DNA from: an uncultured Clostridia bacterium
Lineage (GTDB): Bacteria > Bacillota > Clostridia > Oscillospirales > Butyricicoccaceae
DNA: 35,875 bases
NCBI GenBank assembly: GCA_945947915.1
Contig: CAMEZQ010000022.1
Location: forward strand, 1-35,875
Direction: 5' to 3'
Shown here: positions 1 through 7,457 of the stretch, in pieces
Position numbering within the stretch: the stretch's first letter is position 1
How the letters are laid out: each line of letters opens with the position of its first letter
The notes under the pieces: model-generated
Databases searched by the model: none
Told to the model about the DNA's origin: nothing
The model's input: only the letters and a program-made list of their open reading frames with translations
Made by a program: the position numbers and the translations under genes

Positions 1-191
1 GCACGGTATCCCAGAAGGTGCTGACCGCCCAGCTCCGGGACATGGAGGAGAAGGGCCTGCTCACCCGCAAGGTCTATGCCGAAGTGCCGCCGAGGGTGGA
101 GTATACTCTCACCGAGACAGGCTATAGTCTGAAGCCGGTCCTGGACGCCATGTGGGCCTGGGGCGCGGACTATCAGGCGAAGAACAGATGA
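1..191 (+). CDS. HxlR-family transcriptional regulator, C-terminal part
   Basis: The reading frame is open from the window edge (first full codon at position 3) to TGA at 189-191, giving 62 residues of a protein whose start lies outside the window. The segment reads as the end of an HxlR/MarR-type winged helix: a recognition-helix tail (KVLTAQLRDMEEKGLL), then the wing with the family signature PPRVEYTLTETG, then SLKPVLDAMWAWG, the helix that builds the dimer. HxlR proteins are small (about 110-120 residue) dimeric DNA-binding regulators, often responding to redox or aldehyde stress, so about half is present here. Its target cannot be told from this fragment. The next gene has its own promoter, so it is probably not in the same transcript. 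Confidence 0.88.
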   Translation, partial: TVSQKVLTAQLRDMEEKGLLTRKVYAEVPPRVEYTLTETGYSLKPVLDAMWAWGADYQAKNR

Positions 192-248
192 TCCCCGGCA
201 AGCACAGCCGTCTTTCCCTGGGCGGCAAAGCAGCCCGCGCAGATACAC

Positions 249-277
249 TTGAGAGTTACCGCCGTCTCTGGTATAAT
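249..277 (+). promoter_or_regulatory. Promoter for the helicase gene
   Basis: TTGAGA (249-254) and TATAAT (272-277) are separated by 17 bases, a near-consensus sigma-A promoter. The helicase start codon follows at 310 with AGGAGG at 297-302, giving a leader of roughly 25 bases. Confidence 0.75.
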
Positions 278-309
278 GAATGAAACAAATGTTCTGAGGA
301 GGCGGCGCC

Positions 310-2463
310 ATGACGGACCTGCTGGGTAATCTGAATGCTTCACAAAAGGAAGCGGTCACTGCGACGGAGGGATTCATCCGCGTAATCGCCGGTGCCGGCT
401 CCGGAAAGACCCGCGCGCTCTCCCACCGCTTCGCCTTTCTGGTAAACGAGCTGGGCATCCTGCCCGGCAATATTCTCTGCGTCACCTTTACCAATAAGTC
501 GGCCAACGAGATGCGCCAGCGGATCCATGCCCTCACGGGAGACAACGATACCGGCTATATCAATACCTTTCACGGCTTCTGCGTTTCCATTCTTCAGGAA
601 GACAGCCACGCCGTCCAATACCCCAGGAGTTTTCTCGTATTGGACAATTCCGATATTGACGCCATGCTCCAGATCATCTATGAAGAGCGCGGCTTGAGCC
701 TGCGGGATATGACCTTCTCCTCTGCCCGCGATATGATCGAGATCCGCAAGCTGTTCAAAGAGCCGACGTATTACCGTGACATGATCACCATGTCTCTGGA
801 CACCCTGAAAGAGAAATACGACCGTGCGGAAAGCGCTTCCGACGTCATCTTCTACGGCTATCTCTATCAGGAAAAAAAGTGCTTTGGCCTGGACTATAAC
901 GACCTCATCAAGTTCTCCCTTTATATTTTTGAGCAGGATCCTGAAATTCGGCTCAAATGGCAGCGGCGGCTGGAATATATCATGATCGACGAGTTCCAGG
1001 ATATTGACGAACTGCAGTATCAGCTGATGGAAGTCCTGTGCGGATACCACAGGAATCTGTTCATTGTGGGAGACCCCGACCAGACGATCTACACCTGGCG
1101 CGGCGCCAACGTCAAGTATCTGCTGGATTTCGATCAGGCCTTTCCCAACGTAAAGACCATCATGATGATGCAGAATTACCGCTCCACGCCGGAGATCCTG
1201 GCCGCCGCCAATTCCTTGATCGATAAAAATGAACACCGCATCAAGAAAGATCTGATCCCCACCCTGCCCGGCGGCGCCCCGGTGGTCTGCCATTTCGCAG
1301 GATCCCAGGAAGAGGAAGCCAAATGGATGGCCGCCGAAATGCAGCGGCTCCACGCGGCCGGTACGCCGTATAAGGACATGACCATCCTGTACCGCGCCCA
1401 CTACGTCACGCGGGCGGTGGAAGAAGTCCTGCTGCAGGAAAAGATCCCATACACCATCTACAGCGGCGTTCAGTTCTTCAACCGCATGGAGATCAAAGAC
1501 GCGCTGTCTTATCTGCGCATGATCGCATATCAGGACGATCTGTCCTTCCGGCGCATCGTCAATACGCCAAAGCGCAACATGGGAAAGCGGCGCATGGCCT
1601 TTCTGCAGGAATACGCCGACAAGCAGGGATGCTCGCTGTATCAGGCCCTGAAGAACAACCTGGAGGACCCCATCTTCAAAGGGACGAAAGCCCAGTCCTT
1701 CGTTTCGCTCATCGAAGCCTTCGCCGCCCGATACGAAGACAGGCCGGTTTCCGAAGTGCTGTCTGCCATTCTCAACGAGAGCGGCTATGAAAAGGCCCTC
1801 CGCACGGAGGGCAGCCAGGAGCGGCTGGACAACCTGGCGGAATTGAAGCAGTCGGTCTATGAATACGAAACGACCTGCGGCGAGGAATGCACGCTGGAGC
1901 ACTATCTGACCCATGTGGCCCTCTTCACCAACAGCGACGCCGGAGAGCCTGGTGACAAGGTCAGGCTGATGACCGTTCACGCGGCAAAAGGCCTGGAATT
2001 CCCCTATGTGTTCCTGTGCGGCATGAATGAGGGCATCTTCCCTTCCAGAAAAGTGCGCACCCGCCAGGGCATGGAGGAAGAACGGCGCCTGGCCTTTGTG
2101 GCGGTCACCCGTGCGGAAAAAGGGCTGTATCTCTCGGAAGCCGACGGGCGGAACTTCGACGGTTCGCCCCGGTATCCTTCCCGGTTCCTTCTGGATATCG
2201 ACCGCCGGCTGCTGCATTTTACCCGGGAACCCCAGGAAGGGCTGATCCGGGAAGCCAAAGGCCATATCGAAAGCAGCCAGCGGTACCTGCCGGCAGATGA
2301 CAGTTCCATCCTCTTCCCCATCGGCCAGCGGGTCAGGCACGCCGCCTTCGGCACCGGCACGGTCCTGGACATTGATATGCAGAAATCCGCCCATGTGGTG
2401 CAGTTCGACGGCATGGCCACCCCCAGGAAGATCTCCTTCCGGGCCCGGCTGGAGAAATGCTGA
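310..2463 (+). CDS. UvrD/PcrA-family ATP-dependent 3'-5' DNA helicase
   Basis: 717-residue superfamily 1A helicase that unwinds DNA using ATP. Visible motifs: Q-motif glutamine at residue 12, Walker A AGAGSGKT at 27-34, motif Ia TFTNKSANEM, Walker B/motif II DEFQDID from residue 227, motif III GDPDQTIYTWRG, motif IV QNYRSTPEIL, motif V VHAAKGLEFPYVF and motif VI EERRLAFVAVTRA. The last 50 residues (FPIGQRVRHAAFGTGTV onward) resemble the small Tudor-like tail of PcrA/UvrD that binds RNA polymerase. Length is slightly under typical PcrA (about 740). The start is set by AGGAGG seven bases upstream. This may be the housekeeping PcrA or a second UvrD-like paralogue; sequences such as GFIRVIAGAG and RALSHRFAFL look less like standard PcrA, so no gene symbol is given. 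Confidence 0.93.
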   Translation: MTDLLGNLNASQKEAVTATEGFIRVIAGAGSGKTRALSHRFAFLVNELGILPGNILCVTFTNKSANEMRQRIHALTGDNDTGYINTFHGFCVSILQEDSHAVQYPRSFLVLDNSDIDAMLQIIYEERGLSLRDMTFSSARDMIEIRKLFKEPTYYRDMITMSLDTLKEKYDRAESASDVIFYGYLYQEKKCFGLDYNDLIKFSLYIFEQDPEIRLKWQRRLEYIMIDEFQDIDELQYQLMEVLCGYHRNLFIVGDPDQTIYTWRGANVKYLLDFDQAFPNVKTIMMMQNYRSTPEILAAANSLIDKNEHRIKKDLIPTLPGGAPVVCHFAGSQEEEAKWMAAEMQRLHAAGTPYKDMTILYRAHYVTRAVEEVLLQEKIPYTIYSGVQFFNRMEIKDALSYLRMIAYQDDLSFRRIVNTPKRNMGKRRMAFLQEYADKQGCSLYQALKNNLEDPIFKGTKAQSFVSLIEAFAARYEDRPVSEVLSAILNESGYEKALRTEGSQERLDNLAELKQSVYEYETTCGEECTLEHYLTHVALFTNSDAGEPGDKVRLMTVHAAKGLEFPYVFLCGMNEGIFPSRKVRTRQGMEEERRLAFVAVTRAEKGLYLSEADGRNFDGSPRYPSRFLLDIDRRLLHFTREPQEGLIREAKGHIESSQRYLPADDSSILFPIGQRVRHAAFGTGTVLDIDMQKSAHVVQFDGMATPRKISFRARLEKC

Positions 2464-2629
2464 GCCGATCCTCCGCCAGCATGCGCCGCGGCTGCCTCCA
2501 GCTCTATGCTGCCGCCCAGCCGCGTAAAACACGGTGCTTGCTTACTCAGCCAGAGCTCTCCAAAGAAAGACCGGGATCTGAGCGCGAATGCAGCAGTCAT
2601 TGAAGATGACGTCCCGGCGGTTTTGCGCC

Positions 2630-2658
2630 TTGACTTCTACCCTGTCCGGCCTTAAAAT
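2630..2658 (+). promoter_or_regulatory. Promoter for the deformylase-like gene
   Basis: TTGACT (2630-2635) and TAAAAT (2653-2658), spaced by 17 bases, lie 34 bases before the ATG at 2693. A GAGGA ribosome binding site lies between them and the start. Confidence 0.7.
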
Positions 2659-2692
2659 AGGTCCAAACGCATAAAAAGATAAGAGGACATCC

Positions 2693-3103
2693 ATGATTCG
2701 TGAAATTTGCAAAGACGAAGCCTTTCTCGCCCAAAAAGCCGCGCCTGCCGCGGCAGACGATCTCGGCACGGCACAGGACCTGCTGGATACGCTGATCGCC
2801 CATAAAGACGGCTGTGTGGGCATGGCGGCCAACATGATCGGCGTCTGCAAGCGCATCATCGCTTTTGAAGCCGAGGACGGCTATATGGTCATGTTCAATC
2901 CCGTCATCGTCAGGCAGTCCGGGCCCTACGAGGCTGAGGAGGGCTGCCTGTCCCTCGCCGGCACGCGGAAAACCAGGCGGTTCCAGACCATCAAAGTCCA
3001 GTGGCAGAACGAGAAGTTCCAGACGCGGCGCAAGACCTTCACCGGCTGGACAGCCGAGATCATCCAGCACGAGATCGACCACTGCGAGGGTATTCTGATA
3101 TAA
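2693..3103 (+). CDS. Short peptide deformylase-like protein
   Basis: 136-residue protein of the peptide deformylase family, metalloenzymes that remove the formyl group from the N-terminal methionine of new proteins. Motif 2 (EEGCLS, metal-binding Cys85) and motif 3 (HEIDH, His126, Glu127, His130) are intact, so metal binding is expected. Motif 1, normally GxGxAAxQ, reads VGMAANM (residues 42-48): the glutamine that holds the substrate carbonyl is replaced by Met48. The protein is also shorter than classical Def (about 150-170 residues), lacking much of the C-terminal helix. Short Firmicute paralogues with GMAANMIG are familiar to me, and their activity may differ from that of Def. It has its own promoter and is followed 44 bases later by the nuclease-like gene on the same strand. 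Confidence 0.88.
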   Translation: MIREICKDEAFLAQKAAPAAADDLGTAQDLLDTLIAHKDGCVGMAANMIGVCKRIIAFEAEDGYMVMFNPVIVRQSGPYEAEEGCLSLAGTRKTRRFQTIKVQWQNEKFQTRRKTFTGWTAEIIQHEIDHCEGILI

Positions 3104-3147
3104 GCCGGCTGCCCGTGCGATGATGAAAGGATCCAGGGAGGAAGAGA

Positions 3148-4158
3148 ATGAGAGTTCACTATTTTCAAAGATACCATCAAAAGGAAAATGTTGCCACAGC
3201 CAATACGATGCTGTTGTTATCCCGCCTTTATCAGTATTCATCTGACAAATTTTATCAATTGCTGAGATCCGAATGGTTCGGCAGTGCATTTGAACCGGAA
3301 CCCGCATTCCGGATGCAGGAAAAAAGCAGGGACAGCGTCCCGGATGCATCCATCACGCAGGAAAGCTTCAAAGTCGTCGTGGAAACAAAGCTGTGGAACT
3401 GGTTTGATACAAATCAGCTCATGCATCATCTGCTTTCCTTCTCGGATGAAAAATGCAAGGTCCTGCTCACGCTGGCTCCGGAGCATATGGCGCCGGAAAA
3501 GAAAGCCGCCGTCGACGCACAGCTGGCATCATATAACCGTAACCTGAAGCATCCCGTCCGTCACGTCAATACGACCTTTGATGCTCTGGTCAACGCCATC
3601 CGCGATCTGCTGGATGAGAAAGATTCCGATATGCAGGAAGTCCTGGACGATTTCCTGGACTACTGCTATCATGACCATCTCATTCCCACAGCCGACGGGT
3701 GGAAATACCTGCGGGTGCAGCTGGCAGGCACGACGTTTGATTTCAATATGAAAGAGAATCTCTACTACGACAGCATCGACCGCGGGTTCCGCGCCCACGA
3801 CTATCTGGGCCTGTATAAGAACAAAAGCGTAAAAGCCATCGGCAGGATCCAAACGGTCATCACCGCCGAACGCCTTGACTCCGGCGAACTGGAATACCAC
3901 GCCGAGCGCGGCACGATCACCGACGCGCATAAGGCGGCCATCGCCAGAGCCATCGAGGACAGGAAACAATACGGTTATGACTTGCGCGCGCAACGCTACT
4001 TTTTCGTGGAACAGTTTTATGCCGCCGATTTCCGGAAAATCACCCCGCGAGCGCCCATGGGCTCGCGCATTTTTGACCTGACACAGCTTCTTGAAACGGA
4101 AGATCTGCCGGACACCGCGCATTTGGCGGAGCTGCTTTCTCAAAAAACATGGCAATAG
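3148..4158 (+). CDS. Uncharacterised protein with a PD-(D/E)XK-like nuclease signature
   Basis: 336 residues, with a GGGAGG-type ribosome binding site before the ATG. I do not recognise a named family. A possible PD-(D/E)XK metal site is visible: Pro65-Asp66 followed by a hydrophobic strand ending in Glu79-Thr80-Lys81 (KVVVETKL), the spacing and strand context seen in restriction-endonuclease-fold enzymes. The start (MRVHYFQRYHQKENVATANTM) and LLSRLYQYS look like a helical cap. Residues 170-260 contain DYLGLYKNKSVKAIGRI, a small beta-rich part. No membrane segment is present. The first 300 bases are visibly richer in A+T than the neighbours, hinting at a different origin. It could be a defence or DNA-repair nuclease; its substrate is unknown. 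A strong terminator follows. Confidence 0.6.
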   Translation: MRVHYFQRYHQKENVATANTMLLLSRLYQYSSDKFYQLLRSEWFGSAFEPEPAFRMQEKSRDSVPDASITQESFKVVVETKLWNWFDTNQLMHHLLSFSDEKCKVLLTLAPEHMAPEKKAAVDAQLASYNRNLKHPVRHVNTTFDALVNAIRDLLDEKDSDMQEVLDDFLDYCYHDHLIPTADGWKYLRVQLAGTTFDFNMKENLYYDSIDRGFRAHDYLGLYKNKSVKAIGRIQTVITAERLDSGELEYHAERGTITDAHKAAIARAIEDRKQYGYDLRAQRYFFVEQFYAADFRKITPRAPMGSRIFDLTQLLETEDLPDTAHLAELLSQKTWQ

Positions 4159-4162
4159 AAAC

Positions 4163-4200
4163 AAAAACGCGCAGATCCATTTCTGGATCTGCGCGTTTTT
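4163..4200 (+). terminator. Intrinsic terminator after the nuclease-like gene
   Basis: A perfect 17-bp stem (arms 4163-4179 and 4184-4200) with a 4-base loop. The 5' arm starts with five A and the 3' arm ends with five T, so it can work on either strand. Confidence 0.9.
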
Positions 4201-4220
4201 CCATGCCTTTTTATATTTTT

Positions 4221-4258
4221 GACCAAAAAAGAAAAGCGGCGGGATCAGCTCCCGCCGC
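4221..4258 (-). terminator. Intrinsic terminator for the vWA gene
   Basis: Perfect 9-bp stem GCGGCGGGA/TCCCGCCGC (4236-4244 and 4250-4258), followed on the minus strand by a U-rich run (complement of 4221-4235). It lies 16 bases past the stop of the minus-strand vWA gene. Confidence 0.85.
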
Positions 4259-4273
4259 ATGCGGCTCCATCGA

Positions 4274-4948
4274 TCATCTCCTGCGCTCGTGACCGGCGCC
4301 GCGGTCCTCCAAGCGGCTGCCGCGCTTTTGAACGTCCTCGTCGATGCGCCGCTTCCAGTCGGCGCTGAGAGGCCTGGACGCGCGTACAGAGCACACCGCT
4401 TCGCTGATGACCTCATAATTGAGAGCCGTACCCTCTTTGTCGCATCTGTAATTCACCGCCCGGTCGGCGCTGATGCCGAAGCGCCTGGCCTCCGCGGCGG
4501 CGTCGATGTTGGCGCCCAGGAACAGGAACTCCCAGCCGTACTTCTCTTTCTGCCGCTCGATCATCCCGCGCACGGTTTCGTAGTCATAGTGCCGGCTGGC
4601 GTTTTCGTAACCGTCGGTGGTGATGATAAACATCGTCTTTTCCGGCACGTCTTCCCTGCGGGCGTATTTATGGATGTTGCCGATGTGATGGATGGCACTG
4701 CCGACGGCATCCAGCAGCGCCGTGCAGCCCCGGGTGAAGTATTCTTCTTCGGTCATGCGGGGAACCCTATCCAGCGGCAGGCGGTCGTGAATGACCACGC
4801 TCTCATGATCAAAAAGCACCGTGGAGACCAGCGCCTCGCCCGCTTCTTTCTTCTGCTTTTCGATCATGGAATTGAAGCCCCCGATGGTGTCCTTCTCCAG
4901 CCCGCTCATGGAGCCGCTCCGGTCCAGGATAAATACCAATTCTGTCAT
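4274..4948 (-). CDS. Small stand-alone vWA domain protein
   Basis: 224-residue cytoplasmic protein made almost wholly of a von Willebrand A domain. The metal-ion-dependent adhesion site is complete: DRSGS at 9-13, Thr76 in RGCTALLDAV and Asp112 in ITTDG. Such domains bind protein partners through a bound divalent cation. The C-terminal 40 residues are highly charged (QKRGSRLEDRGAGHERRR) and probably disordered. The start is fixed by AAGGAGGG. No secretion signal or membrane segment is present. Regulation is unusual because the ribosome binding site sits in one arm of a 12-bp inverted repeat (separate entry). The gene lies downstream of the arsC-like and macrodomain genes on the same strand; the biological partner is unknown. 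Confidence 0.85.
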   Translation of the reverse strand: MTELVFILDRSGSMSGLEKDTIGGFNSMIEKQKKEAGEALVSTVLFDHESVVIHDRLPLDRVPRMTEEEYFTRGCTALLDAVGSAIHHIGNIHKYARREDVPEKTMFIITTDGYENASRHYDYETVRGMIERQKEKYGWEFLFLGANIDAAAEARRFGISADRAVNYRCDKEGTALNYEVISEAVCSVRASRPLSADWKRRIDEDVQKRGSRLEDRGAGHERRR

Positions 4949-4953
4949 CGTAA

Positions 4954-5007
4954 AAACCCTCCTTCATTTGACTGCGCTCTGATTATAGCCCAGCCGAAGG
5001 AGGGTTT
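4954..5007 (-). promoter_or_regulatory. Inverted repeat covering the vWA ribosome binding site, with a -10 box in its loop
   Basis: On the minus strand AAACCCTCCTTC (5007-4996) is a perfect 12-base complement of GAAGGAGGGTTT (4965-4954), which is the ribosome binding site of the vWA gene. The second arm runs on into two more T, making five U in a row, so the hairpin resembles a terminator for transcripts entering from the arsC-like gene. The 30-base loop holds TATAAT (4987-4982), a possible -10 box; the matching -35 region is poor (ACCAAA at 17 bases). A transcript from that promoter would lack the first arm and keep the binding site open. Confidence 0.6.
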
Positions 5008-5027
5008 GGTCGCATGACAGGCGACAT

Positions 5028-5387
5028 TTATTCGGTTTTCAGGCGGTCTGCCCATTCGGCTTCTTTAAATCCCACAAGGACGAAATCCTCTCCGATGACC
5101 AGGGGCCGCTTGACCAGCATGCCGTCGGTGGCGAGCAGCTGCAGCATCTCTTCCTCGCTCATGGCCGGCAGCTTGTTTTTGAGGTCCATGGATTTATAGA
5201 GCTGACCGCTGGTGTTGAAAAACTTTCTCAAGGGCAGGCCGCTGGCCCGGTGCCACGCGGAAAGCTCCTCAAAGGTGGGGTTGTCGGTTTTGATGTCTCG
5301 GAAGGCATAGGCGATCTGATTTTCGTCCAGCCACTTCCGCGCTTTCTGGCAGGTGGTGCATTTGGGATAGCAAATAAAACGGATCAT
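5028..5387 (-). CDS. ArsC/Spx-family thioredoxin-fold protein
   Basis: 119 residues with the thioredoxin-like ArsC fold: CYPKCTTCQKA near the N-terminus (Cys10 and Cys13 forming CxxC), GLPLRKFFNTSG in the middle and DGMLVKRPLV late, the cis-proline region typical of this family. Members are glutaredoxin-linked arsenate reductases or Spx/MgsR-type RNA polymerase regulators. The CxxC pair favours an Spx/MgsR or YffB-like protein over classical ArsC, and no arsenic genes are nearby. The ATG lies four bases after the stop of the macrodomain gene, with its AGGAGC binding site overlapping the end of that gene, so the two are translated from one message. The physiological role is unassigned; a redox link to the macrodomain gene is inference. 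Confidence 0.85.
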   Translation of the reverse strand: MIRFICYPKCTTCQKARKWLDENQIAYAFRDIKTDNPTFEELSAWHRASGLPLRKFFNTSGQLYKSMDLKNKLPAMSEEEMLQLLATDGMLVKRPLVIGEDFVLVGFKEAEWADRLKTE

Positions 5388-5391
5388 TTCT

Positions 5392-6366
5392 TCACGCTCC
5401 TAATAAACTCTGGTCAAAGGCGAACAGGACCTCGTTGATCTCAAAGACGTCGTATTTTTTCTGCCGGATAAAATACTCGATGATGACGTCGAACTTACTG
5501 CTGCGGCTCAGAGCGAAGCCGGCCCGGGCGATAAAATCTTTCGTTTCCTGCAGATCCAGCTCCAGCGCGATTGCGAAAGCAATGGCCGTGGTTTTGGAGG
5601 GCTTGTAACCGGGGTTGTTGCGAATCTTGGAAAAGAGCTTGCGGTCGATATTGGCCTTTTTGTAGATCTCGGCGTCCTTTTTCCCGGTGCGGTCAATGAG
5701 CTTCAGCAGCGTTTCGGAAAATCCGGCGTCCAGATGGGTCAGCAAATGATCCAGGCCGACGGGCGCGGCAGCGGAAGCAGGCACGCGCGCTTCCGTTTCC
5801 AGACGGTACAGCCGCTCCCGCAGGGCATCGGTATGCGTTTCCACATAGTGATCGTCGATGTATTCGGCAATATCGGAAAACAGCTTTCCGCTGATCCGGT
5901 AGGCGGCGCGGTCAAAAATGACAAGATAAACGGTCATGTCGTTCTCCATCAGAAAGGCGCCGATAGTGTCCACCGCTACCCGCAGCGCCTGGTCTTTGGG
6001 ATAGCCGTAAATCCCGGAGGAGATCAGCGGAAAGGCCACCGTTTCGCAGCCGTGGGCCTTTGCCAGCGCAAGGCTGGTCTGATAGCAGGAGACCAGCAGC
6101 TCCCGTTCGCCGTGATCTCCACCCTGCCACACAGGGCCGACGGTGTGGATCACATATTTGCATGGCAGGCGATATGCCTTGGTAATTTTGGCGTCGCCAG
6201 TTTCACATCCGCCCAGCGTCCTGCACTCGGCCAGCAGCTCCGGCCCGGCGGCACGGTGAATGCAGCCGTCCACACCGCCGCCGCCCAGAAGGGATTCCTT
6301 GGCGGCATTGACGATGGCGTCCACGGCCATTTTTGTGATGTCATTGCGAACGATCTCAAGAGGCAT
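5392..6366 (-). CDS. Macrodomain (ADP-ribose hydrolase type) with C-terminal helix-turn-helix-like domain
   Basis: 324 residues. Residues 1-165 form a macrodomain of the MacroD/YmdB type: [22 protein letters not shown] (residues 20-41, binding the distal ribose and diphosphate) and ISSGIYGYP (115-123). These hydrolyse O-acetyl-ADP-ribose or remove ADP-ribose from acidic residues. Residues 215-324 are a separate helical domain ([16 protein letters not shown] and [17 protein letters not shown]) that reads like an XRE-type helix-turn-helix followed by two more helices; I recall the same tail on other Firmicute proteins. It could bind DNA, RNA or protein. AAAGGATG precedes the ATG. The gene leads a two-gene unit with the ArsC-like gene and lies close to an ADP-ribosylglycohydrolase gene read in the opposite direction. 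Confidence 0.88.
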   Translation of the reverse strand: MPLEIVRNDITKMAVDAIVNAAKESLLGGGGVDGCIHRAAGPELLAECRTLGGCETGDAKITKAYRLPCKYVIHTVGPVWQGGDHGERELLVSCYQTSLALAKAHGCETVAFPLISSGIYGYPKDQALRVAVDTIGAFLMENDMTVYLVIFDRAAYRISGKLFSDIAEYIDDHYVETHTDALRERLYRLETEARVPASAAAPVGLDHLLTHLDAGFSETLLKLIDRTGKKDAEIYKKANIDRKLFSKIRNNPGYKPSKTTAIAFAIALELDLQETKDFIARAGFALSRSSKFDVIIEYFIRQKKYDVFEINEVLFAFDQSLLGA

Positions 6367-6454
6367 TTTCTCTTACATCCTTTCCGGAAACACTGTTTTA
6401 CAGCTCAGGTCCTGGCTGCGCGCAGCATGCGCCGCCGGTTTTCTTACAGAATAT

Positions 6455-6483
6455 ATGATACTATCAAATTCATCTCTTGTAAA
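6455..6483 (-). promoter_or_regulatory. Promoter of the macrodomain-arsC-like unit
   Basis: On the minus strand TTTACA (6483-6478) and TATCAT (6460-6455) are spaced by 17 bases, about 90 bases before the macrodomain start codon. Confidence 0.6.
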
Positions 6484-6520
6484 GCCGGCGGCCGCGGCAG
6501 ATGGGTGTGCAGGCAAAAGC

Positions 6521-6553
6521 AGGCCGCCCGCAGCATGGCGCTGCGGGCGGCCT
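6521..6553 (-). terminator. Terminator hairpin after the GNAT gene
   Basis: Perfect 14-bp stem (6521-6534 and 6540-6553) with a 5-base loop, starting eight bases past the GNAT stop. On the minus strand it is followed only by GC and four T, so the U-run is short. Confidence 0.7.
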
Positions 6554-6560
6554 TTGTCGA

Positions 6561-7172
6561 TCAGAACAATTGTGCGGGATCTTTCAGCTTCTCTTTGAAG
6601 GGGAAGGACGCGTCGAAAGCTTCCGCCTCTCCTTCGTCTACAAAGTAGCCCTCCGGATCTTGATAGACCCCGGATACGCCGTCCAGGAACCCCGGCTCCA
6701 GCTCGGCGATGAGGAGATACTCCGCCTCGGGATCGGCTGCATATCGGACCCCTCTGGATTTCGCCTCCACAAAGCCATGTTTGCCGTAAAAGCCGATGTT
6801 GCCCGTGATGACCAGCGCGCCGGCCCCCATATTCTTGGCCTGTTCCACGGAAAAGCGCAGCAGACAGCCGCCATAGCCCTGGCGCTGCAGCCGCGGCGCG
6901 ATGCTGATCGGGCCGAACGTCATAACGGGGATCTCCCGGCCGTCATCGGTGCGGATGGCGGCGCGGACATACATCACATGGCCGACGATCTCGCCGTCTG
7001 CCTCCATCACCAGGTCCAGTTCGGGCACGAATTCCGGACGATCGCGGAACTGATGCAGCACATAATGCTCCAGGCAGCCGGGACGGTAGACATTCCAGAA
7101 CGCCTCGCGGGTCAACTGCTCGGCGGCACGGTAATCGGCGGGTGTTTCCCTGCGGATCACAAAGTTCTTCAT
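6561..7172 (-). CDS. GNAT-family N-acetyltransferase
   Basis: 203 residues from an ATG at 7172 placed seven bases after AGGAGG (7185-7180); a longer in-frame reading to 7361 lacks a binding site and has no family resemblance. The acetyl-CoA site shows as QRQGYGG (residues 96-102, motif A QxxGxG) followed by LLRFSVEQAKNMG, then ALVITGNIGFYGKHGFVEAKS, the typical FYxKxGF strand-helix. The arrangement matches the YhbS-type group, which transfers acetyl groups from acetyl-CoA to small molecules or protein amines; the substrate cannot be read from sequence. It has its own promoter and a leader of about 150 bases with two possible hairpins, unusual for a stand-alone acetyltransferase. Residues 140-203 carry an acidic tail region. 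Confidence 0.87.
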   Translation of the reverse strand: MKNFVIRRETPADYRAAEQLTREAFWNVYRPGCLEHYVLHQFRDRPEFVPELDLVMEADGEIVGHVMYVRAAIRTDDGREIPVMTFGPISIAPRLQRQGYGGCLLRFSVEQAKNMGAGALVITGNIGFYGKHGFVEAKSRGVRYAADPEAEYLLIAELEPGFLDGVSGVYQDPEGYFVDEGEAEAFDASFPFKEKLKDPAQLF

Positions 7173-7326
7173 TTTGATTCCTCCTGAAAATCTGAAAACT
7201 TGAAAATCATCCTGCAGTTTTCGGGAGGCACAGATCGTGGTGACCTCCCGGGTCAGCCCACAATCTCCAAGGTGTTGTTCTTTTTCAAACAGCATACTCC
7301 AATGAATGTATTCCGGCAGTGCCGGT
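7173..7326 (-). promoter_or_regulatory. Long structured leader of the GNAT gene
   Basis: The predicted transcript runs about 150 bases before the ATG. It can form a hairpin with CGGGAGG/CCTCCCG arms (plus-strand 7222-7228 and 7244-7250) and another with GAAAACT/AGTTTTC arms (7216-7222 and 7194-7200). CCTCC in the first hairpin could instead pair with the AGGAGG ribosome binding site. No known riboswitch class is recognised. Confidence 0.35.
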
Positions 7327-7332
7327 GCGTTT

Positions 7333-7361
7333 ATTATACACGCATCCGGCGTTCTGCGCAA
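7333..7361 (-). promoter_or_regulatory. Promoter of the GNAT gene
   Basis: On the minus strand TATAAT (7338-7333) is preceded at 17 bases by TTGCGC (7361-7356). The -10 is perfect and the -35 matches only in TTG. It is divergent from the ADP-ribosylglycohydrolase promoter, which starts 14 bases away. Confidence 0.6.
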
Positions 7362-7375
7362 CAGCCGTTTGCTTC

Positions 7376-7404
7376 TTTACACCCAGACCGGCCGGTGCTA
7401 TACT
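7376..7404 (+). promoter_or_regulatory. Promoter of the ADP-ribosylglycohydrolase gene
   Basis: TTTACA (7376-7381) and TATACT (7399-7404) are spaced by 17 bases, about 50 bases before the chosen start at 7458. Confidence 0.75.
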
Positions 7405-7457
7405 GAAGAAACCAGACCGGCATATCCGTGACCGGCGGCGAAAGTGAGGAAGTAAAA

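Noticed and set aside
2487..2524. Hairpin CGCGGCTG/CAGCCGCG after the helicase
   Set aside because: There is no U-run after it, so it is not a convincing intrinsic terminator; it may be chance in GC-rich sequence.
340..2532. 730-residue open frame on the minus strand opposite the helicase
   Set aside because: It is a shadow of the helicase frame in GC-rich DNA, with no ribosome binding site and no recognisable domain.
5028..5387. Arsenic resistance locus
   Set aside because: The ArsC-like protein has a CxxC motif of Spx/YffB type and no ArsR, ArsB or Acr3 gene is nearby.
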